64,000 nt of DNA, taken from positions 62,001-126,000 of the forward strand of contig JAICSO010000006.1 of NCBI GenBank assembly GCA_025936825.1, read 5' to 3'. The stretch is from Terriglobales bacterium. Lineage in GTDB: Bacteria; Acidobacteriota; Terriglobia; Terriglobales; Acidobacteriaceae. Shown here piece after piece: positions 42,645 through 51,950 of the stretch. Made by a program: the position numbers and the translations under genes. The first letter of the stretch is position 1; each line of letters starts with the position of its first letter. Under the pieces are notes generated by a model that was not told where the DNA came from, made no database searches, and worked only from the letters and a program-made list of their open reading frames with translations.

Positions 42645-44327
42645 ATGGCAAACGACCCGTTGCAGCAAATCTACGATGTGATTGTTGTCGGCTCCGGCGC
42701 GACTGGCGGCTGGGCGGCCAAGCGGCTCTCGGAAGCAGGCCTGAAAGTTGCATTGCTTGAGGCCGGCCGCACGGTGACCCCGCGGGAGTTCACTGAGCAC
42801 ATGCCCGTTTTCCAGTTGAAGTACCGTGGCCGCGATCCAGAAATCGCGAAAACGCGTCCCATTCAGCAGCAGTGCTATGCCTGCATGGAGTACAACTACG
42901 AATGGTTCGTCAACGACCTGGAGAATCCGTACAGCACTCCTACGGACCGTCCCTTCACATGGCAGCGGCTGCGCGTGCTGGGCGGCCGTTCGCTTGTGTG
43001 GGGACGACATAGCTATCGCCTAAGTGATGTGGATTTCAAAGCTGCAAGCCGAGATGGATTTGACGTCGACTGGCCGATTTCCTACGCTGATCTCGCGCCT
43101 TATTACGACATTGTTGAGAGATACGTTGGCATCAGCGGGGCGGCGGAGAAGAACCCAATGCTGCCCGATGGACAGTTTCTGCCGCCGATGAAGATGAGTT
43201 GCGGAGAGGTCCGCCTGCGCGACAGCATGCAGAAGAAGTTTGGACGCACCCTGACAATGGGTCGTGTCGCGATCCTTACCCAGCCGCACAACGGTCGTGC
43301 CCCCTGTCATTACTGCGGGCCTTGCGAGCGCGGGTGCTTCACGTTTTCCTACTTCAGCAGTCCATTTACGACGGTGAAGGACGCGGTGAAGACGGGCAAT
43401 TGCACTCTGATCACCGACGCGATCGTCAGCCATGTTGACATGGACACGGCCAGCAATAAGGCAAGCGGCGTCACCTTCGTCACCCGAGCGACGAAAGAGA
43501 CGAAGCAGGTTCGTGGCAAAGCAGTTGTGCTGTGCGCACAGGCGCTGGAGTCCACGCGCATATTGCTAAATTCCTCGACGCGCGAGTATCCCAAAGGCTT
43601 AGGAAATTCCAGCGGCATGCTCGGGCACCACTTGATGGACCACGTGGTCGGCGGTGGCGCCAGTGGTACGTTCGAAGATTTGCAAGGCAAGCCCAGCGCG
43701 AGTCCGCCGCACCGGCCAACGGGAATTTACGCGGTGCGCTTTCGCAATACCCCGGCGACAGGCAAATATCCGCACTTCATTCGCGGCTACGGATACCAAG
43801 GCTCTTCCATGCCGTCGTTCGACTTTGGCGCCCCGGGCATTGGAGCTACGTACAAAAGAGCTGTAAAGCAAGGCACGTATGACGTATCCCTCGGCGCATT
43901 TGGCGAGTCACTGGCGCGCTTCGACAATTTCTGCGAGATCGATCCCTATCTAAAAGATGCGTGGGGCATTCCTGCGCTGCGCATCAGCATGGCGCATGGC
44001 GCGAATGAAAAAGCGATGATGCAGGACGCGGCTGTAAGTGCAGCCGAAATGCTCGAAGCCGCGGGCGCCAAAAACATTCGCATCACTACTGGAACTGAGA
44101 TGCCAGGTATGGCGATTCACGAGGTCGGGACCGCTCGCATGGGAACTGACCCGAAGAAATCGGTGCTCAACCCATTCAGCCAGTCGCACGATGTTTCGAA
44201 TGTCGTAGTGGCCGACGGTTCGTGCTTCGTGTCGTCGGCGTGCCAGAATCCTACGCTCACCATGATGGCCCTGGCAGTCCGCGCGTGCGACCATCTGGCC
44301 GAGCGCTTTCGCCGTAACGAAGTTTAG
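42645..44327 (+). CDS. GMC-family flavoprotein sugar dehydrogenase, large subunit
   Basis: 560 residues. FAD-binding VVGSGATGGWAAKRLSEAG (15-33) opens the protein. RVLGGRSLVWG is a GMC signature region, and HEVGTARMGTDPKKSVLN with VVADGSCFVSSACQNPTLTMMALA closes the FAD site. A four-Cys group CHYCGPCERGC (Cys221, 224, 227, 231) suggests an iron-sulfur centre like that found in membrane-bound sugar dehydrogenases. The catalytic His is probably HEVG. With subunit 3 it should oxidise free sugars or glycosides in the periplasm, plausibly at C3 as in LacABC-type complexes. It has no signal of its own, consistent with piggyback Tat export on its partner. Confidence 0.92.
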   Translation: MANDPLQQIYDVIVVGSGATGGWAAKRLSEAGLKVALLEAGRTVTPREFTEHMPVFQLKYRGRDPEIAKTRPIQQQCYACMEYNYEWFVNDLENPYSTPTDRPFTWQRLRVLGGRSLVWGRHSYRLSDVDFKAASRDGFDVDWPISYADLAPYYDIVERYVGISGAAEKNPMLPDGQFLPPMKMSCGEVRLRDSMQKKFGRTLTMGRVAILTQPHNGRAPCHYCGPCERGCFTFSYFSSPFTTVKDAVKTGNCTLITDAIVSHVDMDTASNKASGVTFVTRATKETKQVRGKAVVLCAQALESTRILLNSSTREYPKGLGNSSGMLGHHLMDHVVGGGASGTFEDLQGKPSASPPHRPTGIYAVRFRNTPATGKYPHFIRGYGYQGSSMPSFDFGAPGIGATYKRAVKQGTYDVSLGAFGESLARFDNFCEIDPYLKDAWGIPALRISMAHGANEKAMMQDAAVSAAEMLEAAGAKNIRITTGTEMPGMAIHEVGTARMGTDPKKSVLNPFSQSHDVSNVVVADGSCFVSSACQNPTLTMMALAVRACDHLAERFRRNEV

Positions 44328-44348
44328 AACCAGAACAGGCGGGAAACT

Positions 44349-45269
44349 ATGAGCCGTGAATTTACGCGTCGTCAGTTTATCGAAATGGGAGCGGTTGCCG
44401 GGTTGAGTCTCGCTCTTCCCTCTGGCGCATGGGCGGCCGGGAAGAAGTCGGTGCTGGTATTCACCAAGTCTTCGGGCTTTGAGCACGACGTCGTGAAACT
44501 CAAAGACGGCCAGCCCAGCATCGTGGACAACGCCATTACTTCATTGGGACAGCAGCACGGCTTCAACGTCACCGCGAGCAAAGACGGCACGATTTTCGAT
44601 TCCCCTGACTTCCACAAATATGCTGCCGTCGTGTTCTTCACCACCGGCGATCTGACGACCGCCGGTACTGACAAGAATCCGCCGATGTCGCCGGCAGGAA
44701 AACAGAAGTTCCTGGACGCAATTCATGGCGGAATGGGTTTCGTCGGCATCCATGCGGCCACCGACACCTTCCATACCCAGCCTGATCCGCAGGACAATTC
44801 AAATCGCTACGCAGCCCACGGCGAGCAATCGGACCCATATCTGCGAGTGTTAGGCGGCGAGTTCATTACGCACGGCAGTTCACCGCGGCTGCAGGACACG
44901 AACCTCGTTGTTGATGATCCGAAATTTCCGGGCCTTGAAGGCGTCTCCTCTCCGGTAAAGTTCAACGACGAGTGGTATTCGCTAAAAGATTTCCGCACCG
45001 ACATGCACGTGATCCTCACGCTCGACACAAAAGGCATGACGGGCAAGCCGTACGAACGCCCTCCCTATCCGATGACATGGGCAAGGATGGAAGGCAAAGG
45101 GCGTGTTTTCTACACCGCTATTGGCGATCGGCCTGAGAATTGGTCCAGTCCATTCTTCTTAAATCTTCTAGGGGGCGGGATTCGTTGGACGATCGGCGAT
45201 GCCAAAGCTTCTCTCACCCAAAACATCAAGCAAGCCGCTCCCGGCTACGCGGAAATCCCGCCAAAATAA
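44349..45269 (+). CDS. ThuA domain protein
   Basis: 306 residues with a Tat-type leader (TRRQFIEMGAVAGLSLALPSGAWA). The ThuA fold, a glutamine amidotransferase-like alpha/beta domain, shows VLVFTKSSGFEHD, YAAVVFFTTGDLTTAGT, GGMGFVGIHAATDTFH and RMEGKGRVFYTAIGDRPENW. ThuA works with a Gfo/Idh/MocA enzyme in trehalose catabolism through 3-ketotrehalose. It begins 22 bases after the GMC gene, and the operon ends here. The last 12 codons (AAPGYAEIPPK and stop) are nearly repeated at 47737-47776. Confidence 0.9.
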   Translation: MSREFTRRQFIEMGAVAGLSLALPSGAWAAGKKSVLVFTKSSGFEHDVVKLKDGQPSIVDNAITSLGQQHGFNVTASKDGTIFDSPDFHKYAAVVFFTTGDLTTAGTDKNPPMSPAGKQKFLDAIHGGMGFVGIHAATDTFHTQPDPQDNSNRYAAHGEQSDPYLRVLGGEFITHGSSPRLQDTNLVVDDPKFPGLEGVSSPVKFNDEWYSLKDFRTDMHVILTLDTKGMTGKPYERPPYPMTWARMEGKGRVFYTAIGDRPENWSSPFFLNLLGGGIRWTIGDAKASLTQNIKQAAPGYAEIPPK

Positions 45270-45362
45270 TTGGCGCCGGAACACTCCCAATCCTTGAACC
45301 GTTAGCCCAGCACGGACTTGCAAAAAACTGGCCAACGGCAACGCGCGGCGCAAGCAGCGTAC

Positions 45363-46040
45363 TTACGACGGATTTTTCACAGAGCGCCTCGAGAATGTCT
45401 TTTCCCTCCTGCTTCGACTATGGATCCGAGGTGACTCACTCCTCGGTTCACCGCGTCCTGACGCGTCGTCGTACAAACTGGAACCACGACGGCCCGACAG
45501 CTGAAGGGGCTTGGTAGTACCCGCCCATTCCTGTTTTCGAACCAGAATGTTCGTGCTCACTTGTCGATGAAGGCTGTCTAAGAACTGGATGACCACATCA
45601 AAGCTCTGAGTTTCACTCGGGATCGGCCCCTCACCTACAGCGAGCAAGGCACCACGCCGCACCGTACCCTTCGACATCGACAAGGGATTCTCGAACAGAT
45701 CGTTGAGGATCTGTCCGACGGGATAAGAACATGGGCCAAATTTGCAACTATCGGTCTCTGCAACAAAGTGCAAAGCAAGTTCGTGAAAAGGAGACCCCAA
45801 GGTGAACTCCACCAGGGTGATGTTGGCTTGCGCTGTGAGCTGTATGTTCAGGGCGTAGCCCGATTGCCAAGGAGAAAAGCTGAATACCACTGACGGTTCC
45901 TGGGCGGCTAAGATTTCCAGGGGGCACAGGGCCGGCTCTGGCAGCTCGACATCGATTCCCTCTTCATGCAATTTTCGTAAATGGGGTAGATCTCGCGCTA
46001 TCTGTTCGGCGGTGAGGCGATTGAGTTTGCGAATCAGCAT
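45363..46040 (-). CDS. Unknown protein, second gene of a two-gene module
   Basis: 225 residues with GGAG six bases before ATG 46040. The N-terminus is helical (LIRKLNRLTAEQIARDLPHLRKL). The middle is beta-rich (VVFSFSPWQSGYALNIQLTAQANITLVEFTLG) with two Cys in DSCKFGPCSYPVGQILNDLF. The C-terminal 45 residues are basic and disordered-looking. I recognise no family, signal or membrane segment. It lies 43 bases downstream of the larger unknown gene and is probably co-transcribed. Its 3' end faces the end of the ThuA gene. The pair differs in style from the sugar operon and the kinase around it. Confidence 0.65.
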   Translation of the reverse strand: MLIRKLNRLTAEQIARDLPHLRKLHEEGIDVELPEPALCPLEILAAQEPSVVFSFSPWQSGYALNIQLTAQANITLVEFTLGSPFHELALHFVAETDSCKFGPCSYPVGQILNDLFENPLSMSKGTVRRGALLAVGEGPIPSETQSFDVVIQFLDSLHRQVSTNILVRKQEWAGTTKPLQLSGRRGSSLYDDASGRGEPRSESPRIHSRSRREKTFSRRSVKNPS

Positions 46041-46083
46041 TTAAACTCCATGAAAGCTACAAACCCTACATACCTTACATATG

Positions 46084-47358
46084 TCATTCTGCTGCAGCAT
46101 CTTGACGTGGGCAGTCCAGACACTTGTCATCGACGGGCAGCTCCAGTTGGAAACCGCTCGAAAGCCTGTGCAATCGTTGGCTTACTTCTCGAGTGAACTC
46201 TATCCGCTTCTCGCGTTGTGAACGTCGTCGGGGAATTCCTAGGTCACTGAGCAAGAACCCAACCTGCTCGCTTCGCAGATCGATCAGTTCCCCACGGTTA
46301 TGTAGCAATGCGTTGAGCCGGCTAGCAACCTCGGAGACGCCGATTGGCTTGCCCGCGTGCATCGGGCCCCAAAGCACTTCCAGAATGGCAGACTTCGGGT
46401 CGCGAGAGCGACTTGCAAACTGCTGATCCTCTTGGGCAGTGAAGTAGCTTTTCGCATTCGTAGCTAGCTCTCGCATTCCGCAAAAATCGCCGAGTAGTTT
46501 TTCGGCGATCTCCTGTTGGGTGAGCCCCAAAACCGGCTCATTGTTTCGTATAACCTCAACCCAATATCGCAGGCGGAACAGCAGCCCAAGGCTCTGGAAA
46601 TCCGAGATCATGTGGGTGAGGTTGTTTTCATAGCAAGACTGGCGGTTACACCTTGGGGGCAGGTTTATCCGAATGGCCAAATCAGTCCAATCGTCCTGGA
46701 CCTCTTGGTCTCCAAGGAACAGTGCACGTGGGATCGCGAGGTTTAACAATGTGTTTCTCGAACCTGGAACTCGGAACCCTGAGTAGCTGGAAAACCTCAG
46801 CGTTGACAACAATTGCTGTGGCAGATCGTAGCGGTTGATCAACAGCACCGGTTGCATATTCAAGGGAAGCGACCGCAGGCTTGCCTGACTCAGGTCAGCC
46901 AGGCAAAGACCTCGCCGAACTCCGGCACTCATGAAACCGAGGAGCGCCATCGCAGGTTCCATGGATCCAGCCAACAACAGTGTTAGGGGAGTCCGATAGA
47001 AGTCCCACAACCATGTGTACACAATCCACATCGTCACTGCCGCGAGTTGGTACTCGGTGAGCTCAAAGCGCTTCGAGAGTGCTTCAGAGATCGCTGGTAC
47101 GAATTCGAGATAATTTCTTGATTCATCCAGCCGAGCTGGAAGCGTAACGGCATTGCAGGCGAGGCTGTTCAGAGGGATGGGCTTCAGCAGCTTGCCTCCG
47201 ACCACGATTTGGTCGCCAACAATCGAATCGCAACTGCCAAAAGCAAGTATTTGCGGAATAGACCCAGTCGGTGCCAACAGCTCCACCAACATGTCATCCA
47301 CGACTTCTCCCCCTGAGCACTCAACTGCACTGCGTTCGGGATCAGTGGCACGTTCCAT
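46084..47358 (-). CDS. Unknown protein resembling a degenerate P-loop/DUF3631-like ATPase
   Basis: 424 residues from ATG 47358, which follows a strong GGAGGAGAG. The core FELTEYQLAAVTMWIVYTWLWDFYRTPLTLLLAGSMEPAMALLGF has the secondary-structure pattern of a plasmid/phage helicase-like P-loop domain, but the Walker A position (LLLAGSMEPAMALL) lacks GKS/T. Later parts, VLLINRYDLPQQL and AIPRALFLGDQEVQDD, resemble target-processing strands. The C-terminal block (EVASRLNALLHNRGELIDLR, SEQVGFLLSDLGIPRRR) looks like the winged-helix end of DUF3631-type proteins, followed by CLDCPRQD. The family link is inference from pattern. The partner gene follows after 43 bases. Confidence 0.65.
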   Translation of the reverse strand: MERATDPERSAVECSGGEVVDDMLVELLAPTGSIPQILAFGSCDSIVGDQIVVGGKLLKPIPLNSLACNAVTLPARLDESRNYLEFVPAISEALSKRFELTEYQLAAVTMWIVYTWLWDFYRTPLTLLLAGSMEPAMALLGFMSAGVRRGLCLADLSQASLRSLPLNMQPVLLINRYDLPQQLLSTLRFSSYSGFRVPGSRNTLLNLAIPRALFLGDQEVQDDWTDLAIRINLPPRCNRQSCYENNLTHMISDFQSLGLLFRLRYWVEVIRNNEPVLGLTQQEIAEKLLGDFCGMRELATNAKSYFTAQEDQQFASRSRDPKSAILEVLWGPMHAGKPIGVSEVASRLNALLHNRGELIDLRSEQVGFLLSDLGIPRRRSQREKRIEFTREVSQRLHRLSSGFQLELPVDDKCLDCPRQDAAAE

Positions 47359-47863
47359 GTAAACTCTCCTCCGGATGCGCGATGGCCAAGCTCGGCGGAG
47401 TTCAAACGTGGAGACACGCCGGAACAACGTTAGGCCATTCTTTTGGAATTACTTTGGATACCGGTTGGAACGATCTTTACTGAAGACACCGAATCAGCGG
47501 TGAACACGCACTACCATCTATTCTGCCACATCGGCTGGGGAATGCAACAGTCGATTTCGCCTCTCAAGATCCGCTTGCGCTGGCCTAACCTCCAGCGCAG
47601 GACCGGCAGCTGCGACGCGCTATTGTGTATGCGAGGCCCGCTCTCAGGAAAACGCCCTCGGGAAAAGCGACATCGTAGTCGCGCGAGGGAAGCTGATCTC
47701 GGTGGCAAAGCCTTGACCAAGCCGGAGTACCCACGCGCAAGCCGCTCCCGGCTACGCGGAAATTCCGCCGAAATAGCCACGATCATCGGGCATGTTCGTG
47801 GACCCCTGCAGAGCCTTGAGAGCGCATTGACTCGCCCCTTTGCCGGAAGTAAGATTCGCGCCA
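47359..47863. other. Intergenic region between the unknown module and the kinase
   Basis: No complete gene is seen. It contains the promoter side of the unknown module, an imperfect hairpin (CCCTCG...GCGAC...GTCGC...CGAGGG, near 47657-47691), a 40-base copy of the ThuA gene end (47737-47776), and the kinase leader with GGAAG near 47845. Confidence 0.5.
47737..47776 (+). pseudogene. Remnant of the 3' end of a second ThuA-like gene
   Basis: Forty bases match the ThuA gene end at 45230-45269 with three differences. The first 27 bases are identical. The three differences (ATC/ATT, CCA/CCG, TAA/TAG) are all synonymous in the ThuA frame, which reads QAAPGYAEIPPK and stop in both. So this is the end of a homologous gene that diverged under coding constraint, not a recent copy. 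Upstream, only fragments like GGCAAAGCCTTGACC still resemble the ThuA gene. Confidence 0.7.
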
Positions 47864-50236
47864 ATGGTTGGCCAAACCATCTCGCATTATCGTGTGGTTG
47901 AAGAGCTCGGCGCCGGCGCCATGGGAGTCGTATTCAAGGCTGAGGATGTGAGGCTCGGCCGCTTTGTCGCGCTCAAGTTCCTGCCTGACAGCCCGTCGAA
48001 AGGCCCGCAAGCTCTCAGCCGTTTTCAGCGGGAAGCCAAGGCTGCGTCTGCGCTGAATCATCCGAATATTTGCACTATTTACGAGATCGACGAGGCCGAT
48101 GGGAAAACCTTCATCGCGATGGAGTTGCTGGAGGGCGAGACACTGCGGCATCGAATCAGCGGCAAGCCCTTAGACATCGACAGCCTGCTGGATCTCGGCA
48201 TTCAGATCGCCGACGCGCTCGACGCTTTCCATTCTAGAGGCATCGTTCATCGCGACATCAAGCCCACGAATATCTTTGTGACCACGCGCGGCCACGCCAA
48301 GATTCTGGATTTTGGTGTGGCGAAGTTCTTTCTCAAGCCTGAAGGTGCTCCCACCAGCTCCAGTGAACCCGACGACCAACTCACGAACGTGGGGATCGCC
48401 GTCGGGACTGCAGCCTATATGTCCCCAGAGCAGGTTCGAGCGCAGGAACTGGACGGCCGCACGGATTTGTTTTCCTTCGGCGTGGTTCTGTACCAGATGG
48501 CTACGGGAAAGTTGCCGTTCCAGGGGCCCAGCTCGGGTCTCATTACGGATGCAATCCTTCACAGCGATCCCGTGGCGCCCCTTCAAGTGAATCCCGATAT
48601 TCCTGAGGCGCTCCAGGATGTGATCCGGCGCGCCCTGGAGAAAGACAGAAACCTGCGTTATCAGCACGCAGGCGACATGCGGGCGGAGTTGCAACGGCTG
48701 AAGCGAGATACGGACTCTGGCAGAAGAGTTCCGCAAGAGCAAGAACGGGGATCAACCGGGAGTGCGGCCGCGACCAGAAAGAGAGAGCAGGGCTTCTCGA
48801 CACAAACGGCGCTGCGTCCTCAGCGAATCTCGAAGATCATCGACTCGATTGCGGTGCTGCCTTTCAAGAACTCAAGTGGAGATCCCGAACATGAGTACCT
48901 CAGTGACGGCATCACCGGTAGCCTGATCAATAATCTCGCCACGCTGCCGAAATTGCGGGTGATGGCGCAAAGCACGGTTTCCCGCTTCAAGGCCAGGGAC
49001 ATCGATGCCCAGGCGGTTGGGCGCGAACTCAATGTGCGCAGCGTTCTCGCCGGAAGGATCATGCAGAGCGGCGGCTCGTTGCGCATTGGCACCGAACTGG
49101 TCGATGTTGCCACGGGCTCTCAGCTTTGGGGAGCGCAATACGACCGCAAACCCGGTGACATTTTTGTCATCCAGGACGAGATCTCGAACGAGATTTCGGA
49201 GAAGTTGCGGCTGAAGCTGACCCGGGCAGAAAAGAAACAATTGACCAAGCGCCACACCGACAGTACTGAAGCCTACCAGCTTTACCTCAAAGGACGTCAC
49301 CACTGGAATCAGTGGACCGAACCGGGCTTCTATAAGGCCATTGAACATTTTCAGCAGGCGATCAGGCAAGATCCCAGCTATGCCCTGGCACACGCAGGGC
49401 TCGCCGATTGCTATGTTTTGCTGGGCTGGAACAGCTATCTCGCACCTAAGGATGCATTCCCCAAGGGCAAAGCCGCAGCCCAGGCGGCACTGCAACTTGA
49501 TCCGGACCTGGCCGAAGCCCATACGTCCTTGGCCGCGGTGTTGTGGCTTTATGAATGGCAATGGGAAGCCGCTCAAAGTGAATTCAAGCGCAGCCTGGAG
49601 TTGGGTCCGGCGTATCCCACTGCCAATCACTGGTACGGCGAATTCGTGATGACTATGGGGCGCCCCGACGAAGCAATGGTCAGGCTGAAGATGAGCCACG
49701 ACCTCGATCCGTTGTCGCTGATCATCAACGACGCCATCGGATGGCACCTGTATTTCAACCGCCGTTATGAAGAAGCGATCGCGCAACTGCGCCGAACCGT
49801 CGATCTGGATCCGAATTATCCGGTCACGTACTGGATTCTCGGCGTGTTGCTCAGGACAACCGGACACTACGACTCGGCCATTGCTGAAGGGGAGAAAGGT
49901 GTAACTTTTTCCGGCGGCAGCCCACTGATTCGCGCGGCCCTGGCGCACACTCTTGGGGTTGCGGGGAAAACCAGCGAAGCGCGTCAGATACTCGCAGACA
50001 TGACCGAACTGGCGAAACAGAAATATGTCTCGCCTTACTTTTTCGCAGGCATCCACGTTGGCTTGGGAGAAAACGAACGCGCAATCGAATACCTGTTGAA
50101 ATGCTACGAAGAGCATTCCCACTGGCTTATCTACATTGATAAAGACCCGAGTCTCGATGGATTGCGGGATAATCCGCGTTTTCAGAAATTAGTGCGGGAA
50201 ATTGGCGTTCCTTCGGCGATCAATTCCAAGATCTAA
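47864..50236 (+). CDS. Ser/Thr protein kinase fused to TolB-like domain and TPRs
   Basis: 790 residues from ATG 47864; the frame from TTG 47840 adds eight codons without support. Residues 1-270 are a PknB-type kinase: glycine loop [12 protein letters not shown], Lys38 in VALKFL, catalytic HRDIKPTNI (Asp131), DFGVAK (Asp149) and [11 protein letters not shown] TolB-N-like segment follows (about 326-460, [24 protein letters not shown]...[22 protein letters not shown]). At least six TPRs fill 470-785 ([26 protein letters not shown] and so on). There is no transmembrane helix, so the whole protein is probably cytoplasmic. The design is common in acidobacteria and its targets are unknown. Long minus-strand frames opposite are shadows. 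Confidence 0.95.
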   Translation: MVGQTISHYRVVEELGAGAMGVVFKAEDVRLGRFVALKFLPDSPSKGPQALSRFQREAKAASALNHPNICTIYEIDEADGKTFIAMELLEGETLRHRISGKPLDIDSLLDLGIQIADALDAFHSRGIVHRDIKPTNIFVTTRGHAKILDFGVAKFFLKPEGAPTSSSEPDDQLTNVGIAVGTAAYMSPEQVRAQELDGRTDLFSFGVVLYQMATGKLPFQGPSSGLITDAILHSDPVAPLQVNPDIPEALQDVIRRALEKDRNLRYQHAGDMRAELQRLKRDTDSGRRVPQEQERGSTGSAAATRKREQGFSTQTALRPQRISKIIDSIAVLPFKNSSGDPEHEYLSDGITGSLINNLATLPKLRVMAQSTVSRFKARDIDAQAVGRELNVRSVLAGRIMQSGGSLRIGTELVDVATGSQLWGAQYDRKPGDIFVIQDEISNEISEKLRLKLTRAEKKQLTKRHTDSTEAYQLYLKGRHHWNQWTEPGFYKAIEHFQQAIRQDPSYALAHAGLADCYVLLGWNSYLAPKDAFPKGKAAAQAALQLDPDLAEAHTSLAAVLWLYEWQWEAAQSEFKRSLELGPAYPTANHWYGEFVMTMGRPDEAMVRLKMSHDLDPLSLIINDAIGWHLYFNRRYEEAIAQLRRTVDLDPNYPVTYWILGVLLRTTGHYDSAIAEGEKGVTFSGGSPLIRAALAHTLGVAGKTSEARQILADMTELAKQKYVSPYFFAGIHVGLGENERAIEYLLKCYEEHSHWLIYIDKDPSLDGLRDNPRFQKLVREIGVPSAINSKI

Positions 50237-50261
50237 ATACCTGCTCTCATACGCTGCAACA

Positions 50262-50480
50262 TCACTGCGTGCGATCGAGAAACTCCTCGTTCCACGCGGT
50301 TCGAATCGCTTCCAGTTTTCGTTTGTCGAAGGTATTGGAATCGTCAGCAAAGCCCGCGAGATTGGTGACGTGGCGGTGCAGGACGTCGAGATCAGTTGAG
50401 AGCGGATAAAGTTCAGGATGCTTTCGCGAGAGAAGCACTCCAATCTTGGCGGCATCGTCCCACGTCAACTTGTCAGCCAT
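50262..50480 (-). CDS. iscX: IscX-like Fe-S assembly adaptor
   Basis: 72 residues from ATG 50480, which has AGGAG seven bases upstream; longer frames lack support. The protein begins MADKLTWDDAAKIGVLLSRK and continues HPELYPLSTDLDVLHRHVTNLAGF, ending KLEAIRTAWNEEFLDRTQ. The order LTW-DAA-IG, HPELYP, L-LH, F-DD and LEAI-AW matches IscX, the small acidic regulator that binds IscS and frataxin-like iron in Fe-S cluster assembly. It stands alone: iscS, iscU, hscA and fdx are not in the window. It converges on the kinase gene (25-base gap). Confidence 0.8.
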   Translation of the reverse strand: MADKLTWDDAAKIGVLLSRKHPELYPLSTDLDVLHRHVTNLAGFADDSNTFDKRKLEAIRTAWNEEFLDRTQ

Positions 50481-50697
50481 AAGGTGCTCCTGAGAATTTG
50501 ATGGAATTATCCTACAGGGCAGCAACCTTATCCAAATCAGACATTCCTTACGATCCTGGATGTTAGAATTCAAATCCTCCCCGAGTCCCGGCACGAAACA
50601 AAAAGCCTCCTAACCTTTTTGGGGAAGCGTGCCCCTCGGGGATTTGCGTCATATCGTGCTTCTGAACGCGAGGATCAAAGCAGATTATTGTAGGCGT

Positions 50698-51162
50698 TCA
50701 GTCCGCGTTGCAGCCGTATTCCCTTGCCCACTTCTGGTAGTAAGGCGCATCTACATCTTCGAGCTTGGTCGAATTCGGCAGCGGCGCGCACGACTTCGTC
50801 ACCAAACTGAAGTGCGACTCATCGCGTACGGAATGGGATTTTGCAATCCTCGATGATCCGGATGCGAATCCATGGTTCGTGATCGAATCACCTTCGATGG
50901 TCAGGCCGTCTCCGCCATTGGAAGCAGCAGTTGACTCCGCGGACAGTTCCGCCTGAGACGGTTCCGCTCGTTTGGCCTTTCTTGAGGAGTGCTTTTTTCG
51001 GGCAGGTGTATCGGCGGGATGAGCCGCAACAGGTACATCTACGCTCGCTGAATGAGTAGCATAGTTGGATTTTTGAACATAGTCCTTTATGCCGATGATC
51101 AGGGCCAGAACCGCGACAATTCCGGTGACCACTACCAGAAAGCGCGGCACAAATTCAGGCAT
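50698..51162 (-). CDS. Membrane-anchored protein of unknown function
   Basis: 154 residues with GGAGGG before ATG 51162. One N-terminal membrane segment (FLVVVTGIVAVLALIIGI) is followed by a Lys/Arg-rich linker (ARKKHSSRKAKRAEPSQ), a low-complexity Ser/Ala segment, and a C-terminal piece with two Cys (SCAPLPNSTKLEDVDAPYYQ, KWAREYGCNAD). There is no recognised domain. The arrangement resembles the next protein on this strand (51504-51950). It probably faces the periplasm. Confidence 0.6.
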   Translation of the reverse strand: MPEFVPRFLVVVTGIVAVLALIIGIKDYVQKSNYATHSASVDVPVAAHPADTPARKKHSSRKAKRAEPSQAELSAESTAASNGGDGLTIEGDSITNHGFASGSSRIAKSHSVRDESHFSLVTKSCAPLPNSTKLEDVDAPYYQKWAREYGCNAD

Positions 51163-51503
51163 AACATTACCCTCCGCAGAACGCGGTACACACCCCTACA
51201 TGGAAGGACGCCGTCGGGGGAGAGGGGTCGACTTCCTTACAAGGTAACCATTGTCCACCCGACAGGCCCAAGGTTGCAATAGCCCGAAAGATGCACTTGA
51301 AGGTGGGGCTCGGTAGCAACAAGGAATGCTGCTGTGCCCTCGCTGACTGCTCAAGCACTTCGCAATTGCCTTTATGCGCCACTGGAAGGCCACTCGATTC
51401 AGCGAAGCCAAGAAGCAATTTTCGTCGGGAATTGAGAATTCGAGCCGCGGTCAGATTGGACAATGGGCGAAAAGAGTATGCAGGAGTATGTGTGAAACAG
51501 CTA
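51163..51503. other. Intergenic region, no feature recognised
   Basis: About 340 bases between two minus-strand genes for anchored proteins. It should contain the promoter of the 50698-51162 gene. I find no convincing coding frame, hairpin or known motif. Confidence 0.4.
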
Positions 51504-51950
51504 CTAGTTCTCGCACTGGAATAATTTTGCAGTCTGCTTTCGGTATTCTTCACACCCTGCGCGAAAGGATCCATCGCTCACGCAGGAAGTCGCGTGTGTC
51601 CGTTCTGCCCATTCGAACCCGTCGTGTTCTCCTGAGCCTTCATAGTAAGGATTCTCTGGTGCGGAGCAGTCGAGTGTCACCCTGTCGTTATCGTTCGGGT
51701 TCTGCTCGCTGAGAGAAGTAGTCGTTTCCCAGTTCACGAGCACTACACAGGCGAGCGCAATAGCAAACATGCTTAAGAATTTGACAAGACCAACGCGAGG
51801 CCGAGTAATCGCGGACCCGCCATGTTCCACCTCTTCTGTCTTTTGAGATGTTCTCAAGAATGCATGGGGCATTCGTCCTGCCACAGTTTCATCCACTGAG
51901 TCGGGAGATGACCCGACAATGACATCGCAAGATTTGGAAGGCATATTCAT
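51504..51950 (-). CDS. Membrane-anchored Cys-containing protein of unknown function
   Basis: About 148 residues from ATG 51950 (or ATG 51944; the frame extends to 52118 without a good start). A soluble N-terminus (MNMPSKSCDVIVGSSPDSVD) precedes one membrane segment (FLSMFAIALACVVLVNW). The exported C-terminus is acidic then Cys-rich (DCSAPENPYYEG, SCVSDGSFRAGCEEYRK, FQCEN), with four Cys that could form disulfides. No family is recognised. It lies divergently from the PEP-CTERM gene. Confidence 0.5.
   Translation of the reverse strand: MNMPSKSCDVIVGSSPDSVDETVAGRMPHAFLRTSQKTEEVEHGGSAITRPRVGLVKFLSMFAIALACVVLVNWETTTSLSEQNPNDNDRVTLDCSAPENPYYEGSGEHDGFEWAERTHATSCVSDGSFRAGCEEYRKQTAKLFQCEN

Noticed and set aside
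48872-50122. 416-residue minus-strand frame opposite the kinase TPR region
   Set aside because: It is an antisense frame kept open by GC-rich third positions, without domain signatures.
50560-50620. tRNA-like sequence (ATTCAAATCCTCCCC)
   Set aside because: Only a T-arm-like piece; no acceptor, D or anticodon arms can be drawn.
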